From contig NZ_JAHSTV010000002.1 of assembly GCF_019145235.1 (NCBI RefSeq), forward strand, positions 496,001 to 560,000: a stretch of DNA of 64,000 nucleotides. The letters are read 5' to 3'. A program made the position numbers and the translations under genes. Under the pieces are notes generated by a model. That model did not search any database. It saw only the letters and a list, made by a program, of their open reading frames with translations, and was not told where the DNA came from. Source of the DNA: Pseudomonas farris (lineage in GTDB: Bacteria; Pseudomonadota; Gammaproteobacteria; Pseudomonadales; Pseudomonadaceae). This document shows positions 55,075-64,000 of the stretch, in pieces. How positions within the stretch are numbered: the first letter of the stretch is position 1; every line of letters begins with the position of its first letter.

Positions 55075-56475
55075 ATGAAAGGACCACGAGATACCGATTT
55101 TGCCTACCAGGCGGTGTACCGTTACCTGACTAACCTGATCAATGAGCCGGGCAGTGACGTGCAAGTGCGCCTGCCTTCATTGCGACAGTTGGCGCACCGC
55201 CTGAGTGTGTCGATCTCGACCATTCAGTACGCCTATTCGCTGTTGGAGAAGGAAGGGCGCGTCTACTCAGTGGCCAAGTCCGGCTACTACGCTCTACCCG
55301 TGTCCTCAATCGGCATACCCGGCAGTGGCAAGGACCTGCTCGAAACGGTTTATGTCAACGCCAGGCGTCCCGGCATGCTGGTGCTGAGCGCCGATGAGCC
55401 GGCGTCATTACAACCCCTGGATAGCCCGTTGCTGTTGCTGGAGAGAGAGCTGCTGCGCCAGTACCCACGCCAGCCACAACCGTCTTCACAACCCTGCGGC
55501 GAGCTGGAGCTGCGCACAGCCCTGGCGGCGCGCTACACCACTTCGCCGACACGCTGCTGGCATGCCGATGATGTCTATATCGGCGCCGACCTGCGGGGAG
55601 TCCTGGAAATATTGATCGCCGCTCTTGGCCTCAAAGACGCTGTGATGGTAGTCGAATCACCGTGCGACTGGGGCATTCTGCGTCTGCTCAAGGATGCGGA
55701 CGTGCGGGTGATCGAGCTGCCGTTGCAAGCCGATGGTGGTCTGGATCTGGAGCAGTTGAAGGAACTGCTTGAGACCGAGCAGGTGCGACTGGTGATGCTT
55801 TCATCGGGGCTGAACATGCCACGAGGCAGTGTGGCGCCTGACAGCAACAGGCAATCCGCCGCACAGCTGCTGAAGCGACATGGCAGCTGGGTACTGGAAA
55901 ACGATTGCTATGGCGAGCTTGAGTTCGAGCCGAACGGCCTGCGATTTCGCGATCTGCTGGACCCGGATCGGCTGATCGTGTTTTCCACATTCGAGAAATT
56001 CATCGGGTCGGAGGCGCCCTTCGGCTATCTGCTGTCGCGACAAATGCGTGCCAGATTGCAGCGGCACTTTTTGCTGCGCGCTTTCCGTTTGTCGCTGATC
56101 CGTCAGAAAGCCATTGCGCGGCTGTACAGCAATGGACGCATCGATCAACACCTGCTGGTGTTGCGTCGACTGCTCAAGGAACGCATGGTGCAGATGACTC
56201 AGTTGCTTGAAGAGCGCCTGCCCGATGCGCTGTACTTCGTTGAACCCCAAGGCGGGGCGACGATCTGGATCCGCTCGTTGCGCCAGGTCGATGTACATCG
56301 AGTATTCGAGCGTTTGCTCAAGCAACATGTGGTGATTGCGCCGGGGGAGCTGTTCAGCCTGCAGGGCCTGCATGGGCAGCATTTGCGCCTGAGTCACACC
56401 TTCGGGGGGCATCACGACCTCACCGACGCGCTGGGGCTTTTGGGGGATGCCTTGCGCCTGGAATCGATCGACTGA
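55075..56475 (+). CDS. MocR-type regulator (GntR wHTH + aminotransferase fold)
   Basis: A 466-residue protein. Residues 1-80 are a GntR winged helix (PSLRQLAHRLSVSISTIQYAYSLLEKEGRVYSV). The rest is an aminotransferase class I-like domain with a PLP-lysine candidate in FSTFEKFIGSEAPFGYLLS and an Asn-Asp segment (WVLENDCYGELEFE) for cofactor binding. MocR regulators use PLP or PLP-amino acid adducts as signals and usually control a neighbouring gene. Which gene here is unclear. Confidence 0.88.
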   Translation: MKGPRDTDFAYQAVYRYLTNLINEPGSDVQVRLPSLRQLAHRLSVSISTIQYAYSLLEKEGRVYSVAKSGYYALPVSSIGIPGSGKDLLETVYVNARRPGMLVLSADEPASLQPLDSPLLLLERELLRQYPRQPQPSSQPCGELELRTALAARYTTSPTRCWHADDVYIGADLRGVLEILIAALGLKDAVMVVESPCDWGILRLLKDADVRVIELPLQADGGLDLEQLKELLETEQVRLVMLSSGLNMPRGSVAPDSNRQSAAQLLKRHGSWVLENDCYGELEFEPNGLRFRDLLDPDRLIVFSTFEKFIGSEAPFGYLLSRQMRARLQRHFLLRAFRLSLIRQKAIARLYSNGRIDQHLLVLRRLLKERMVQMTQLLEERLPDALYFVEPQGGATIWIRSLRQVDVHRVFERLLKQHVVIAPGELFSLQGLHGQHLRLSHTFGGHHDLTDALGLLGDALRLESID

Positions 56476-56585
56476 GCCGAGGCGCCAACCCTCCTCGGTA
56501 CCTGACAATTGATAACGTCGCGCCAGGAGCAAACTGTCAGTAAACTGCGTTCTATTCCCGAACCACTCTCTCTCAGAGGTTTTGC

Positions 56586-58232
56586 ATGACACTCAGTCCT
56601 TTTGCGGGCAAACCGGCACCGGCAGAACTGTTGGTCGACATCCCGCGACTGGTGACGGCCTATTACACCGGCCAGCCCGATGCAGCCATTTCTACCCAGC
56701 GCGTCGCCTTCGGCACGTCCGGACACCGAGGTAGCTCGTTCGATCTGAGTTTCAACGAATGGCACGTTCTGGCCATCAGTCAGGCGATCTGCCTGTACCG
56801 CGAAGCCCAGGGCATCGACGGTCCGCTGTTCGTCGGCATCGACACCCACGCGCTGTCCACGCCGGCCGGTGCCAGTGCCCTGGAAGTCCTGGCGGCGAAC
56901 GGCGTGACGGTGATGATCGCCGAAGGCGATGAGTACACGCCGACGCCGGCCATTTCCCATGCGATTCTTTGCTACAACCGTGGGCGCACTTCGGGCCTGG
57001 CAGACGGTATTGTCATCACGCCGTCTCACAACCCGCCACAAAGCGGTGGCTACAAGTACAACCCTACCAACGGCGGCCCGGCCGATACCCACATCACCAA
57101 GTGGATCGAAGCCAAGGCCAACGAGCTGCTGGCGGCCAAACTTGCCGGCGTCAAACGCATCAGCTACGAGCAGGCCCTGAAGGCCAGCACCACCCATCGT
57201 CACGATTATCTCAACACCTATGTCGCCGACCTGATCAACGTGATCGACTTCGACGCCATCCGCGATGCGAAGCTGCGTCTGGGCGTCGATCCGCTGGGCG
57301 GAGCAGGGGTGCGCTACTGGTCGGCGATTGCCGAGCACTATCGCCTGGACCTGGAGGTGGTGAATAAACAGGTTGATGCGACATTCCGTTTCATGACCGT
57401 CGACTGGGACGGGCAGATCCGCATGGATCCATCGTCCAGCCACGCCATGCAAGGGCTGATCGGTCTGAAACAGCGTTTCGACGTGGCCTTTGCCTGTGAC
57501 CCGGATCACGACCGCCATGGCATCGTGACTCCCTCCGGTGGTTTGCTGGCACCCAACAACTACCTCGCAGTGTCGATCGATTACCTGTTCCAGAACCGTC
57601 CACAATGGCGCGTCGATGCGGCCGTGGGCAAAACCGTGGTCAGCAGTGGCTTGATTGATCGCGTTGCCAAACGTCTGGGCCGTCGCCTGTACGAAGTGCC
57701 GGTCGGCTTCAAATGGTTTGCCGACGGCCTGTTCGACGGTTCCCTCGGTTTTGGCGGTGAAGAAAGTGCTGGCGCGTCGTTCCTGCGCAAGGACGGCAGT
57801 GTCTGGTGCACCGACAAGGATGGCTTGATTCCGGCATTGCTGGCCGCCGAAATGACCGCTCGCACGGGCCGTGACCCTAGCCAGGCCTATCGCGCGCTGA
57901 CCGATGAGCTGGGCGAACCTTTCTCGGTACGGGTCGATGCCAAGGCAAACCCTGAGCAGAAAGCGCTGTTGAGCAAATTGTCGCCAGACCAGGTCACCTC
58001 GACTCAGTTGGCGGGCGAAGCGATCCAGAGCATCCTCAGCCATGCGCCGGGCAATGACCAAGCCATCGGTGGTCTGAAAGTCATGACCGAGAACGGTTGG
58101 TTCGCGGCGCGTCCGTCGGGCACTGAGGATATCTACAAGATCTATGCGGAGAGCTTTGTCAGCGACGACCACCTCAAACAGTTGGTGGCGGAAGCTCAGA
58201 CACTTGTGGATAGCGCTATTTCTGCGAAGTGA
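56586..58232 (+). CDS. pgm: Phosphoglucomutase, alpha-D-glucose phosphate-specific
   Basis: A 548-residue enzyme interconverting glucose 1- and 6-phosphate. The phosphoserine loop is [13 protein letters not shown] (Ser in PSHNP), the metal loop is [13 protein letters not shown], and the sugar-binding loop is [11 protein letters not shown]; the phosphate-contacting end is [17 protein letters not shown]. Length matches bacterial Pgm. Own promoter likely in the 110-bp gap after the MocR gene. A strong terminator follows. Confidence 0.96.
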   Translation: MTLSPFAGKPAPAELLVDIPRLVTAYYTGQPDAAISTQRVAFGTSGHRGSSFDLSFNEWHVLAISQAICLYREAQGIDGPLFVGIDTHALSTPAGASALEVLAANGVTVMIAEGDEYTPTPAISHAILCYNRGRTSGLADGIVITPSHNPPQSGGYKYNPTNGGPADTHITKWIEAKANELLAAKLAGVKRISYEQALKASTTHRHDYLNTYVADLINVIDFDAIRDAKLRLGVDPLGGAGVRYWSAIAEHYRLDLEVVNKQVDATFRFMTVDWDGQIRMDPSSSHAMQGLIGLKQRFDVAFACDPDHDRHGIVTPSGGLLAPNNYLAVSIDYLFQNRPQWRVDAAVGKTVVSSGLIDRVAKRLGRRLYEVPVGFKWFADGLFDGSLGFGGEESAGASFLRKDGSVWCTDKDGLIPALLAAEMTARTGRDPSQAYRALTDELGEPFSVRVDAKANPEQKALLSKLSPDQVTSTQLAGEAIQSILSHAPGNDQAIGGLKVMTENGWFAARPSGTEDIYKIYAESFVSDDHLKQLVAEAQTLVDSAISAK

Positions 58233-58264
58233 TTGAGGGCCCCCTCGCCACAACGGCTATACGT

Positions 58265-58302
58265 AAAAAAAGGGGCGACCATTAACGGTCGCCCCTTTTT
58301 TT
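58265..58302. terminator. Strong bidirectional intrinsic terminator
   Basis: A9-like A run plus AGGGGCGACC (to 58280), loop ATTAAC, then GGTCGCCCC and seven T residues (58287-58302). It separates convergent pgm and pirin. Confidence 0.95.
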
Positions 58303-58319
58303 GCCTTGCAATTACCTCA

Positions 58320-59015
58320 TCAAGCCACATCCACCAACACAATCTCACTGTCCTCAATCGCGGTCACGCGCAACACCTGCTCATCGGCAATCGCAACACC
58401 GTCTCGAGCTTGTGCGCGCAAGCCATTGATTTCAATAACGCCGGTTGCGGGAACCAAATAAGCACGACGGCCGCTGTCCAGGTGATACTCCGCGGACTCG
58501 CCAGCCTTCAGATTCGCCGCCACCAGACGCGCATCGGCACGAATGTGCAGGCTTTGATCGTCGCCAGCCTTACCGCTGGCCAGGGTCACGAAACCTTCGC
58601 GCTCGCCTTTGGGGAACGGCTTGGCGCCCCACGACGGTGCCGAACCGGCTTCGTTGGGGATGATCCAGATCTGAAAGATCCGGGTCTCGGTCGCTTCCAG
58701 GTTGTACTCACTGTGAGCAATCCCGGTGCCGGCGCTCATGACCTGCACGTCGCCCGCTTCGGTACGGCCCTTGTTGCCAAGGTTGTCTTGGTGGGTAATC
58801 GCGCCTTCACGAACGTAAGTGATGATTTCCATGTCGCGGTGCGGGTGTTGCGGGAACCCGGTTCCGGGGGCAATCACATCGTCGTTCCACACCCGCAGGT
58901 TGCCCCAGTTCATGCGTTTGGGATCGTGGTACTCGGCGAACGAAAAGTGGTGATGGGCATCCAACCAGCCATGGTGTGCGCCACCCAGCGAGTTGAAAGG
59001 TCTGAGTTCAAGCAT
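58320..59015 (-). CDS. Pirin-family cupin protein
   Basis: A 231-residue two-cupin protein with the conserved metal-site motifs: HHHFSFAEYHDPKRMNWG, FPQHPHRDMEIITYV, and GTGIAHSEYN. Some bacterial pirins show quercetin dioxygenase activity; others act in redox regulation. The residues expected to bind iron (three His and a Glu) are present. Single gene, own terminator shared with pgm. Confidence 0.92.
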   Translation of the reverse strand: MLELRPFNSLGGAHHGWLDAHHHFSFAEYHDPKRMNWGNLRVWNDDVIAPGTGFPQHPHRDMEIITYVREGAITHQDNLGNKGRTEAGDVQVMSAGTGIAHSEYNLEATETRIFQIWIIPNEAGSAPSWGAKPFPKGEREGFVTLASGKAGDDQSLHIRADARLVAANLKAGESAEYHLDSGRRAYLVPATGVIEINGLRAQARDGVAIADEQVLRVTAIEDSEIVLVDVA

Positions 59016-59294
59016 GATCGTCTCCTGAAAAGGTTCGTCATGGGGCAGAACGCCTGAGCCACAAACGAGAACCGGTGGTTGATGGCGAGCATCATCTATC
59101 AGGCACTAATCGATAAAAAGCGTAAAAAATGCCTCAATACAATCGAATTAGTTGATCTCAAATAACCTCGAAATATTCTCATCCAGCCTTCACTTCATCG
59201 CATAAGCCAATGACCTGTAAGCATTTCACTAGAACTCAACGGCAAATGCAGACACCATAGCCCTCAACAGCCTCACACCCTGGAGTCCGTCAGC

Positions 59295-61769
59295 GTGCCG
59301 CAACACACCCCCGATCTTCCCCCCGAACTTCGCCCCTTGGCTGAGATGCCTTTGTTCAAGCGCCTGGCCGCCCGGTTCTTTGGCCATGGCCTTACTCGGT
59401 TGCGTGCGCAACACCGTGCCTCTTGGCTGCACGGCCAAGCCGACGGTTTTCGCAGCGGCCACAGCGCCGGCGTGGAGTACGGCTATAAGGAAGGCAAACT
59501 CGAGGGACTGGAGGAAGGTCGGCAGGTCTTGTTGATTCGCGACTCGCGCTCGACCGAGCATCGACCACCCAACGTCGATGACAATCTGTTCGACGATTGG
59601 CGCCTGCCATTGAGTGCTGAGCTGAAGAAGCGCATGAAGGCCGACGTGGCGCGACTGCTGCCCGCGTATGCCCAACCGAGCGCAGCCCAATGGAAGATGA
59701 TTTTCAGCGACACACCGTCGACCTCGGTGATCGCCGGGGCGGGCGCGGGCAAGTCGACTACCCTGGTGCTGCGAATTCTGCTGCTCAACCACTACCTGGG
59801 GTTTGAGCTGAGCTCTATGACCGTGGTGACCTTCACCCGCGAATCGCGCAAGGACTTCATCAATAAACTGATCGAGCTGTTTGCAGTCTGGGGTCGGGGA
59901 ATCAGCCTTAAAGAAGCGCGCGATCTGGTGCGCACTTTCCATTCGCGCATCCTGCCGATGGTTCGCAGTCTGCCGGGTTTCGAGCGGCTACAAGCCTTCG
60001 AAAACCTCAGTCACCGCGTGCAAGGCGGCGACGAAGAGGTCGACAGCAACCCCTTCGACCTTCGCATCAATGACGCCCAGCGTCAGCAACTCAACGCCTG
60101 TTATCACAGCCTGCACACCCGCGATGAACGTTTCCGCGAACTGATCAAACCTTTGTCGCGTCATGCCTTGCAGCTCAAAGAGCTGGAGCGTGATCACCCG
60201 GACGTGCAGAAACGCATGGCGGTGACTGAACTCGCCGCCAAGCGCGATGAAGAACTGTGCGACACCATCGAGGACTTATGGTTTCGCGCCGGTGCCTGGC
60301 CGATCAAGGGCATCGAGCCGAATCGTCAGACCTTCGACATCAACGGCTCGACCTTTCATTGCCACGGCTACATTCCGACGCTCGACGCCTGGGTGGTGCT
60401 GGGTTTCGATCCCCGGGAAAATCCCCAGGTCAGCCGTCCAAATGCCAAACTTTCAGTGCGCGCAGAATGCGCGGTAAAGCGCACACTGTTTCAAGCTTTC
60501 TGTCGTAAGCCTTTGATATGGATAGACAGTTATGAGTCTTCAAAACGTGTTTTGGCCTCTCTTGCCGGAGACGCCAGCGCCGGGCCGGGTTTCGATTACA
60601 AGGTCAAGGGCGAGCTCGGCTCCGCGCCGTTGTTGGACTGTTTTGTCGCGGCGGCCGGGTTTATTGAAAACCTCGGCCTGGATGTGCCGAATGCCGTGGG
60701 CCAGATGAGTTTCGCCAAGGACGACCCGGACCGGTTCTTCTTCGAGGCCTTGAGCCTGTTCTGGCGAGCGCTGGAAGATCATCTGCTGGATCAATCGCCA
60801 CCGGTGATGACCTATAACCGGATGTTCGCCTTGTTCAGCGAACATTCGCCGGAGAACCTCAAGCTGCTGAGCGATGAGTTGCTCAGGCCAATGTCGCACC
60901 TGATGATCGACGAGTTTCAGGACGTGTCACCGCAGATCGTTTCGTGGATTCGCGCCAGCCTGGCGGAGATCCGCAGCCGCGGACCGGCCATGCATGTGGG
61001 GCGCGGCGCGCAGCGTTCGTCATTGCTTTGTGTCGGTGATGACTGGCAGTCCATCTATGGCTGGCGCGGCAGTTCGCCGACTTACTTCATGGAGTTCAAC
61101 AAGGAATTCCCGTCGCCGAGCACGACCAAAGTGATGCTCAGCGACAATTACCGCAGCCATCAGCACATCATCGACGCGGCGGAGCATATTGTCCGCGCGG
61201 CACCGGCGATCGCCGGCAAGAAGGCCAAGGCCAGTGGTGAACCCAAGGCGCTGTTGCCAGTGAATGTTCTCGACCGGGATGACCAAGGCTTGTCCCAGCG
61301 GCTGATCGAGCACTACAGAAAAGGCGATTCAATCTTGATGCTTTATCGAAAAAGCAGCGATAAGTCATTGATAGAGGAGCATATTCAGTCTGTAGTTAAT
61401 GTAGATTCTAACTTGCCGTACGACGCTCGACGACTCAAACAACTGACCTATCACAGCGCCAAAGGCCTGCAGGCTGATGCGGTGTTTTTGCTGGGCGATT
61501 GCCAGCACCTGACCAGTTCACCCTACAAAAATCAGGTCTATCGCATGGCCGGGCTCGGCAAGGCTGGCGACAGCGAAGCTTACGACAGCGCACAGAAAGA
61601 CGAGATTCTGCGACTGGCTTACGTGGGCATCACCCGGGCAGTCAGCCATTGCTACTGGTATGTCGATGGCCAGGATACCTCGGCTGCGAACATGCCCAAG
61701 GCCTCCGACCGGATCGGCAAAGGCAAGGCGTTCTTCGCGGATCACCGCCAAGGAAAAGTCTCTGCCTGA
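59295..61769 (+). CDS. UvrD/Rep-like superfamily 1 helicase
   Basis: An 824-residue SF1A helicase: Walker A VIAGAGAGKSTT (about 145-156), VVTFTRESRKDF (motif Ia), Walker B MIDEFQD (539-543), LCVGDDWQSIYGWRG (III), LSDNYRS (IV), LTYHSAKGLQADAVFLLGD (V) and AYVGITRA (VI). The first 140 residues are unusual: a glycine-spaced stretch (GQADGFRSGHSAGVEYGYKEG) precedes the helicase core. A large insert lies between motifs Ic and II. The start is GTG 59295 or, less likely, ATG 59346. It stands alone, so repair or defence roles cannot be told apart. Confidence 0.88.
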   Translation: MPQHTPDLPPELRPLAEMPLFKRLAARFFGHGLTRLRAQHRASWLHGQADGFRSGHSAGVEYGYKEGKLEGLEEGRQVLLIRDSRSTEHRPPNVDDNLFDDWRLPLSAELKKRMKADVARLLPAYAQPSAAQWKMIFSDTPSTSVIAGAGAGKSTTLVLRILLLNHYLGFELSSMTVVTFTRESRKDFINKLIELFAVWGRGISLKEARDLVRTFHSRILPMVRSLPGFERLQAFENLSHRVQGGDEEVDSNPFDLRINDAQRQQLNACYHSLHTRDERFRELIKPLSRHALQLKELERDHPDVQKRMAVTELAAKRDEELCDTIEDLWFRAGAWPIKGIEPNRQTFDINGSTFHCHGYIPTLDAWVVLGFDPRENPQVSRPNAKLSVRAECAVKRTLFQAFCRKPLIWIDSYESSKRVLASLAGDASAGPGFDYKVKGELGSAPLLDCFVAAAGFIENLGLDVPNAVGQMSFAKDDPDRFFFEALSLFWRALEDHLLDQSPPVMTYNRMFALFSEHSPENLKLLSDELLRPMSHLMIDEFQDVSPQIVSWIRASLAEIRSRGPAMHVGRGAQRSSLLCVGDDWQSIYGWRGSSPTYFMEFNKEFPSPSTTKVMLSDNYRSHQHIIDAAEHIVRAAPAIAGKKAKASGEPKALLPVNVLDRDDQGLSQRLIEHYRKGDSILMLYRKSSDKSLIEEHIQSVVNVDSNLPYDARRLKQLTYHSAKGLQADAVFLLGDCQHLTSSPYKNQVYRMAGLGKAGDSEAYDSAQKDEILRLAYVGITRAVSHCYWYVDGQDTSAANMPKASDRIGKGKAFFADHRQGKVSA

Positions 61770-61809
61770 CCCCTGAAGCTGTTCACTGAAAATCTTGAGT
61801 CAGAAAAAC

Positions 61810-61837
61810 CTGTGGCGAGCAAGTTCGCTCGCCACAG
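61810..61837. repeat. REP-type hairpin
   Basis: A perfect 11-bp stem, CTGTGGCGAGC (61810-61820) with GCTCGCCACAG (61827-61837), loop AAGTTC. It is a compact REP variant and may end the helicase transcript. Confidence 0.8.
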
Positions 61838-61982
61838 AGACATTACCGACTGGCTGCGAAAAGTTGCGGGGGGCGCAATCCCGGCCTAAGGTCCAAGGCG
61901 AGGCTTTGCTTGCGACTGGCGCGCAATGATTCGCCGCAGGTCGCTGTCCATCCAATGCGGATACATGCAGCGAGGTGACGAC

Positions 61983-63359
61983 ATGCCGAACGACTCCCGT
62001 CCCGCCGTGCTCGAACTGATCGGCAATACGCCGCTGGTACGCGTCAGCCGCTTCGATACCGGCCCGTGCACACTGTTTCTCAAACTCGAATCGCAGAACC
62101 CCGGAGGCTCGATCAAGGATCGCATCGGCCTGGCAATGATCGACGCCGCCGAGCGCGATGGGCGCCTGCGCCCCGGCGGCACCATCGTTGAGGCCACCGC
62201 TGGCAATACCGGTCTGGGCCTGGCCCTGGTCGGCCGGGCCAAGGGTTATCGGGTGGTGTTGGTGGTGCCGGACAAGATGTCCACCGAGAAAGTCCTGCAC
62301 CTCAAGGCGATGGGCGCTGAAGTGCACATCACTCGCTCCGATGTCGGCAAAGGCCATCCCGATTATTACCAGGACGTCGCTGCGCGGTTGGCACAGGAAA
62401 TTCCCGACGCCTTCTTCGCCGATCAATTCAACAACCCGGCCAACCCGCTGGCGCACGAGTGCAGTACCGCCCCGGAAATCTGGGCGCAGACTCAGCATGA
62501 TGTGGATGCCATCGTTGTCGGCGTCGGCTCGGCCGGCACGTTGACGGGGCTGACCCGTTTCTTTCAGCGCGTACAACCGAATCTGGAAATGGTGCTGGCC
62601 GACCCGGTCGGCTCGGTGATGGCCGAATACAGCCGCAGCGGCACCTTGGGTACGCCCGGTTCCTGGGCGGTGGAGGGCATTGGCGAAGACTTCATTCCGT
62701 CGATTGCCGACCTGTCCAGCGTGCGTAAGGCCTATTCGATCAGCGACGAGGAAAGCTTCGATCATGCCCGCCAATTGCTGCGCGCCGAAGGCATTCTCGG
62801 CGGCTCCTCGACCGGCACATTACTGGCGGCGGCACTGCGTTACTGCCGCGAACAAACCGAGCCGAAGCGGGTGGTCAGTTTCGTCTGCGACACCGGCACC
62901 CGCTACCTGTCGAAGGTCTATAACGACCAGTGGATGAATGATCAGGGGCTGCTTGCGCGCAAGCGCTACGGTGATTTGCGAGACCTGATCGCGCGGCGCT
63001 TCGAGGATGGCCGGGTGGTCAGCGTGGGGCCGGACGACACTTTGCTCACCGCTTTCCAGCGCATGCGCCTGGCGGATGTGTCACAACTGCCGGTGCTGGT
63101 GGGCGGGCAGCGGCTGGTCGGCGTAATCGATGAGTCGGACATTCTGCTTGGCGTGCACGAAGACGCTTCGCACTTCCGAATGCCGGTGAGCAGTGCGATG
63201 ACTGACAAGCTGGAAATCCTGCCGCCCGGCGCCAGTCTGGCCGAACTGGAGGCGAAGCTCGACCGTGGATTGGTGGCGATGATCGCCGACGACTCGGGTT
63301 TCCATGGGCTGATTACCCGCGTCGACATGCTCAATTACCTGCGGAGATCCCTTGCATGA
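61983..63359 (+). CDS. Cystathionine beta-synthase with CBS domains
   Basis: A 458-residue enzyme. The PLP core (1-330) has the Lys in GGSIKDRIG, ATAGNTGLGLA and the glycine loop GVGSAGTLTG. The C-terminal 130 residues are a CBS-domain pair (LLTAFQRMRLADVSQLPVLVGG and SLAELEAKLDRGLVAMIAD). It joins serine and homocysteine into cystathionine. Start ATG 61983 follows GAGGTGA; earlier in-frame ATGs lack support. Its stop overlaps the next start (ATGA), so the pair is translationally coupled. Confidence 0.93.
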   Translation: MPNDSRPAVLELIGNTPLVRVSRFDTGPCTLFLKLESQNPGGSIKDRIGLAMIDAAERDGRLRPGGTIVEATAGNTGLGLALVGRAKGYRVVLVVPDKMSTEKVLHLKAMGAEVHITRSDVGKGHPDYYQDVAARLAQEIPDAFFADQFNNPANPLAHECSTAPEIWAQTQHDVDAIVVGVGSAGTLTGLTRFFQRVQPNLEMVLADPVGSVMAEYSRSGTLGTPGSWAVEGIGEDFIPSIADLSSVRKAYSISDEESFDHARQLLRAEGILGGSSTGTLLAAALRYCREQTEPKRVVSFVCDTGTRYLSKVYNDQWMNDQGLLARKRYGDLRDLIARRFEDGRVVSVGPDDTLLTAFQRMRLADVSQLPVLVGGQRLVGVIDESDILLGVHEDASHFRMPVSSAMTDKLEILPPGASLAELEAKLDRGLVAMIADDSGFHGLITRVDMLNYLRRSLA

Positions 63360-64000
63360 GTCAGCACGATGAAACCGCCAAGCCACGTGCCTTCGCCACC
63401 CGTGTGATTCATGCCGGACAGACGCCGGACCCGTCCACCGGGGCGCTGATGCCGCCGATTTACGCCAACTCCACCTATCTGCAACAGAGCCCTGGTGTGC
63501 ACAAGGGTTTCGACTACGGGCGTTCGCACAATCCGACGCGCTTTGCGCTGGAGCGTTGTGTGGCGGACCTCGAGGGCGGTACTCGGGCCTTCGCCTTCGC
63601 TTCCGGGCTGGCGGCGATCGCCAATGTGCTCGAGCTGCTCGATGCTGGCGCCCACATCGTCTCTGGTAATGACTTGTACGGCGGTACATTCCGGCTGTTC
63701 GACAAGGTGCGCCAGCGCAGTGCCGGGCATCGTTTCAGCTTCGTCGATCTGACAGACCTGACGGCATTCGAAGCGGCGCTTCAGGATGACACGCGGATGG
63801 TCTGGGTCGAGACGCCGAGCAATCCTTTGCTGAGTCTCACTGACCTCGCCGCCGTCGCGCGCACCTGTCGCGAGCGAGGCATCATTTGTGTGGCCGACAA
63901 CACTTTCGCCAGCCCGTGGATACAGCGTCCGCTGGAGCTTGGTTTCGATATCGTGCTGCACTCGACGACCAAGTACCTGAACGGTCACTCCGACGTGATC
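63356..64000 (+). CDS. Cystathionine gamma-lyase/synthase, partial (runs off window)
   Basis: The first 215 residues of a Cys/Met-metabolism PLP enzyme. Visible: [62 protein letters not shown] and the PLP lysine in [12 protein letters not shown]. With cystathionine beta-synthase it would complete reverse transsulfuration (homocysteine to cysteine), so gamma-lyase is favoured over gamma-synthase. The 3' end lies beyond the window. Confidence 0.9.
   Translation, partial: MSQHDETAKPRAFATRVIHAGQTPDPSTGALMPPIYANSTYLQQSPGVHKGFDYGRSHNPTRFALERCVADLEGGTRAFAFASGLAAIANVLELLDAGAHIVSGNDLYGGTFRLFDKVRQRSAGHRFSFVDLTDLTAFEAALQDDTRMVWVETPSNPLLSLTDLAAVARTCRERGIICVADNTFASPWIQRPLELGFDIVLHSTTKYLNGHSDVI

Noticed and set aside
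56412..58253. Minus-strand ORF of 613 codons
   Set aside because: Antisense shadow of pgm caused by high-GC codon bias.
61926..61982. Upstream in-frame extension of cystathionine beta-synthase
   Set aside because: No ribosome site, Arg-rich non-family text. ATG 61983 has GAGGTGA and the conserved start.

Overview
The window is high-GC chromosomal DNA of a fluorescent Pseudomonas, most likely the P. fluorescens group. Support comes from a complete mannitol/arabitol operon in the order described for P. fluorescens (mtlE-F-G-K-D-Y-Z with mtlR beside it), clear homologues of mexS, mexT and mexEF-oprN, Pseudomonas-type small genes (DUF1652, DUF2790), and many copies of the GTGGGAGCGGGCTTGCTCGC-type REP sequence, mostly in inverted pairs. 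I found no tRNA, rRNA or CRISPR array.

Layout. 0-4.3 kb: a GNAT/C39-peptidase fusion divergent from an ATP-grasp ligase and a CorA-like transporter, then a small DUF2834 membrane protein. 4.3-8.3 kb: a catalytic-domain-only threonine dehydratase preceded by what reads as a complete Ile/Thr attenuator (21-codon leader peptide, antiterminator, terminator), ecotin, several small Pseudomonas proteins, and a gene with a folded 5' leader RNA. 8.3-10.3 kb: an orphan VgrG. 10.5-20.3 kb: the mtl operon (minus strand), broken up by REP pairs. 20.3-23.7 kb: two PI-PLC-like paralogues and a glycosyltransferase. 23.8-30.4 kb: a signalling cluster (CheY-like regulator; CHASE3 hybrid kinase with three receivers; CheR methyltransferase; receiver-kinase; receiver) in which cheB is reduced to a 28-codon in-frame remnant. 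30.4-32.4 kb: two paralogous lipoproteins, one carrying a pure (CAA)8 tract. 32.6-37 kb: a KaiC-like double ATPase coupled to a soluble hybrid kinase, and a TPR/HEAT membrane protein. 37.1-40.4 kb: a FUSC/DUF1656/HlyD aromatic-acid-type efflux operon.

40.6-53 kb holds the mexEF-oprN multidrug efflux operon, its activator mexT and mexS. In P. aeruginosa mexT is next to mexE. Here about 4 kb of accessory DNA separates them. It contains a tyrosine-integrase fragment, a remnant of a Gfo/Idh/MocA oxidoreductase, an HxlR regulator with a divergent Old-Yellow-Enzyme gene, and a cysteine-cluster (YkgJ-type) gene. The last two genes carry near-identical promoter/operator elements, suggesting one HxlR regulon. 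Two ATC-N9-GAT MexT-type boxes remain on the mexE side.

53-64 kb: a Cys-rich 82-aa ORF, an unrecognised 497-aa protein, a MocR-type regulator, phosphoglucomutase, pirin, a UvrD/Rep-like helicase, and the start of a reverse transsulfuration pair (cystathionine beta-synthase plus a PLP gamma-lyase/synthase that runs off the window).

Family names come from reading the translations and motifs. No database search was possible.
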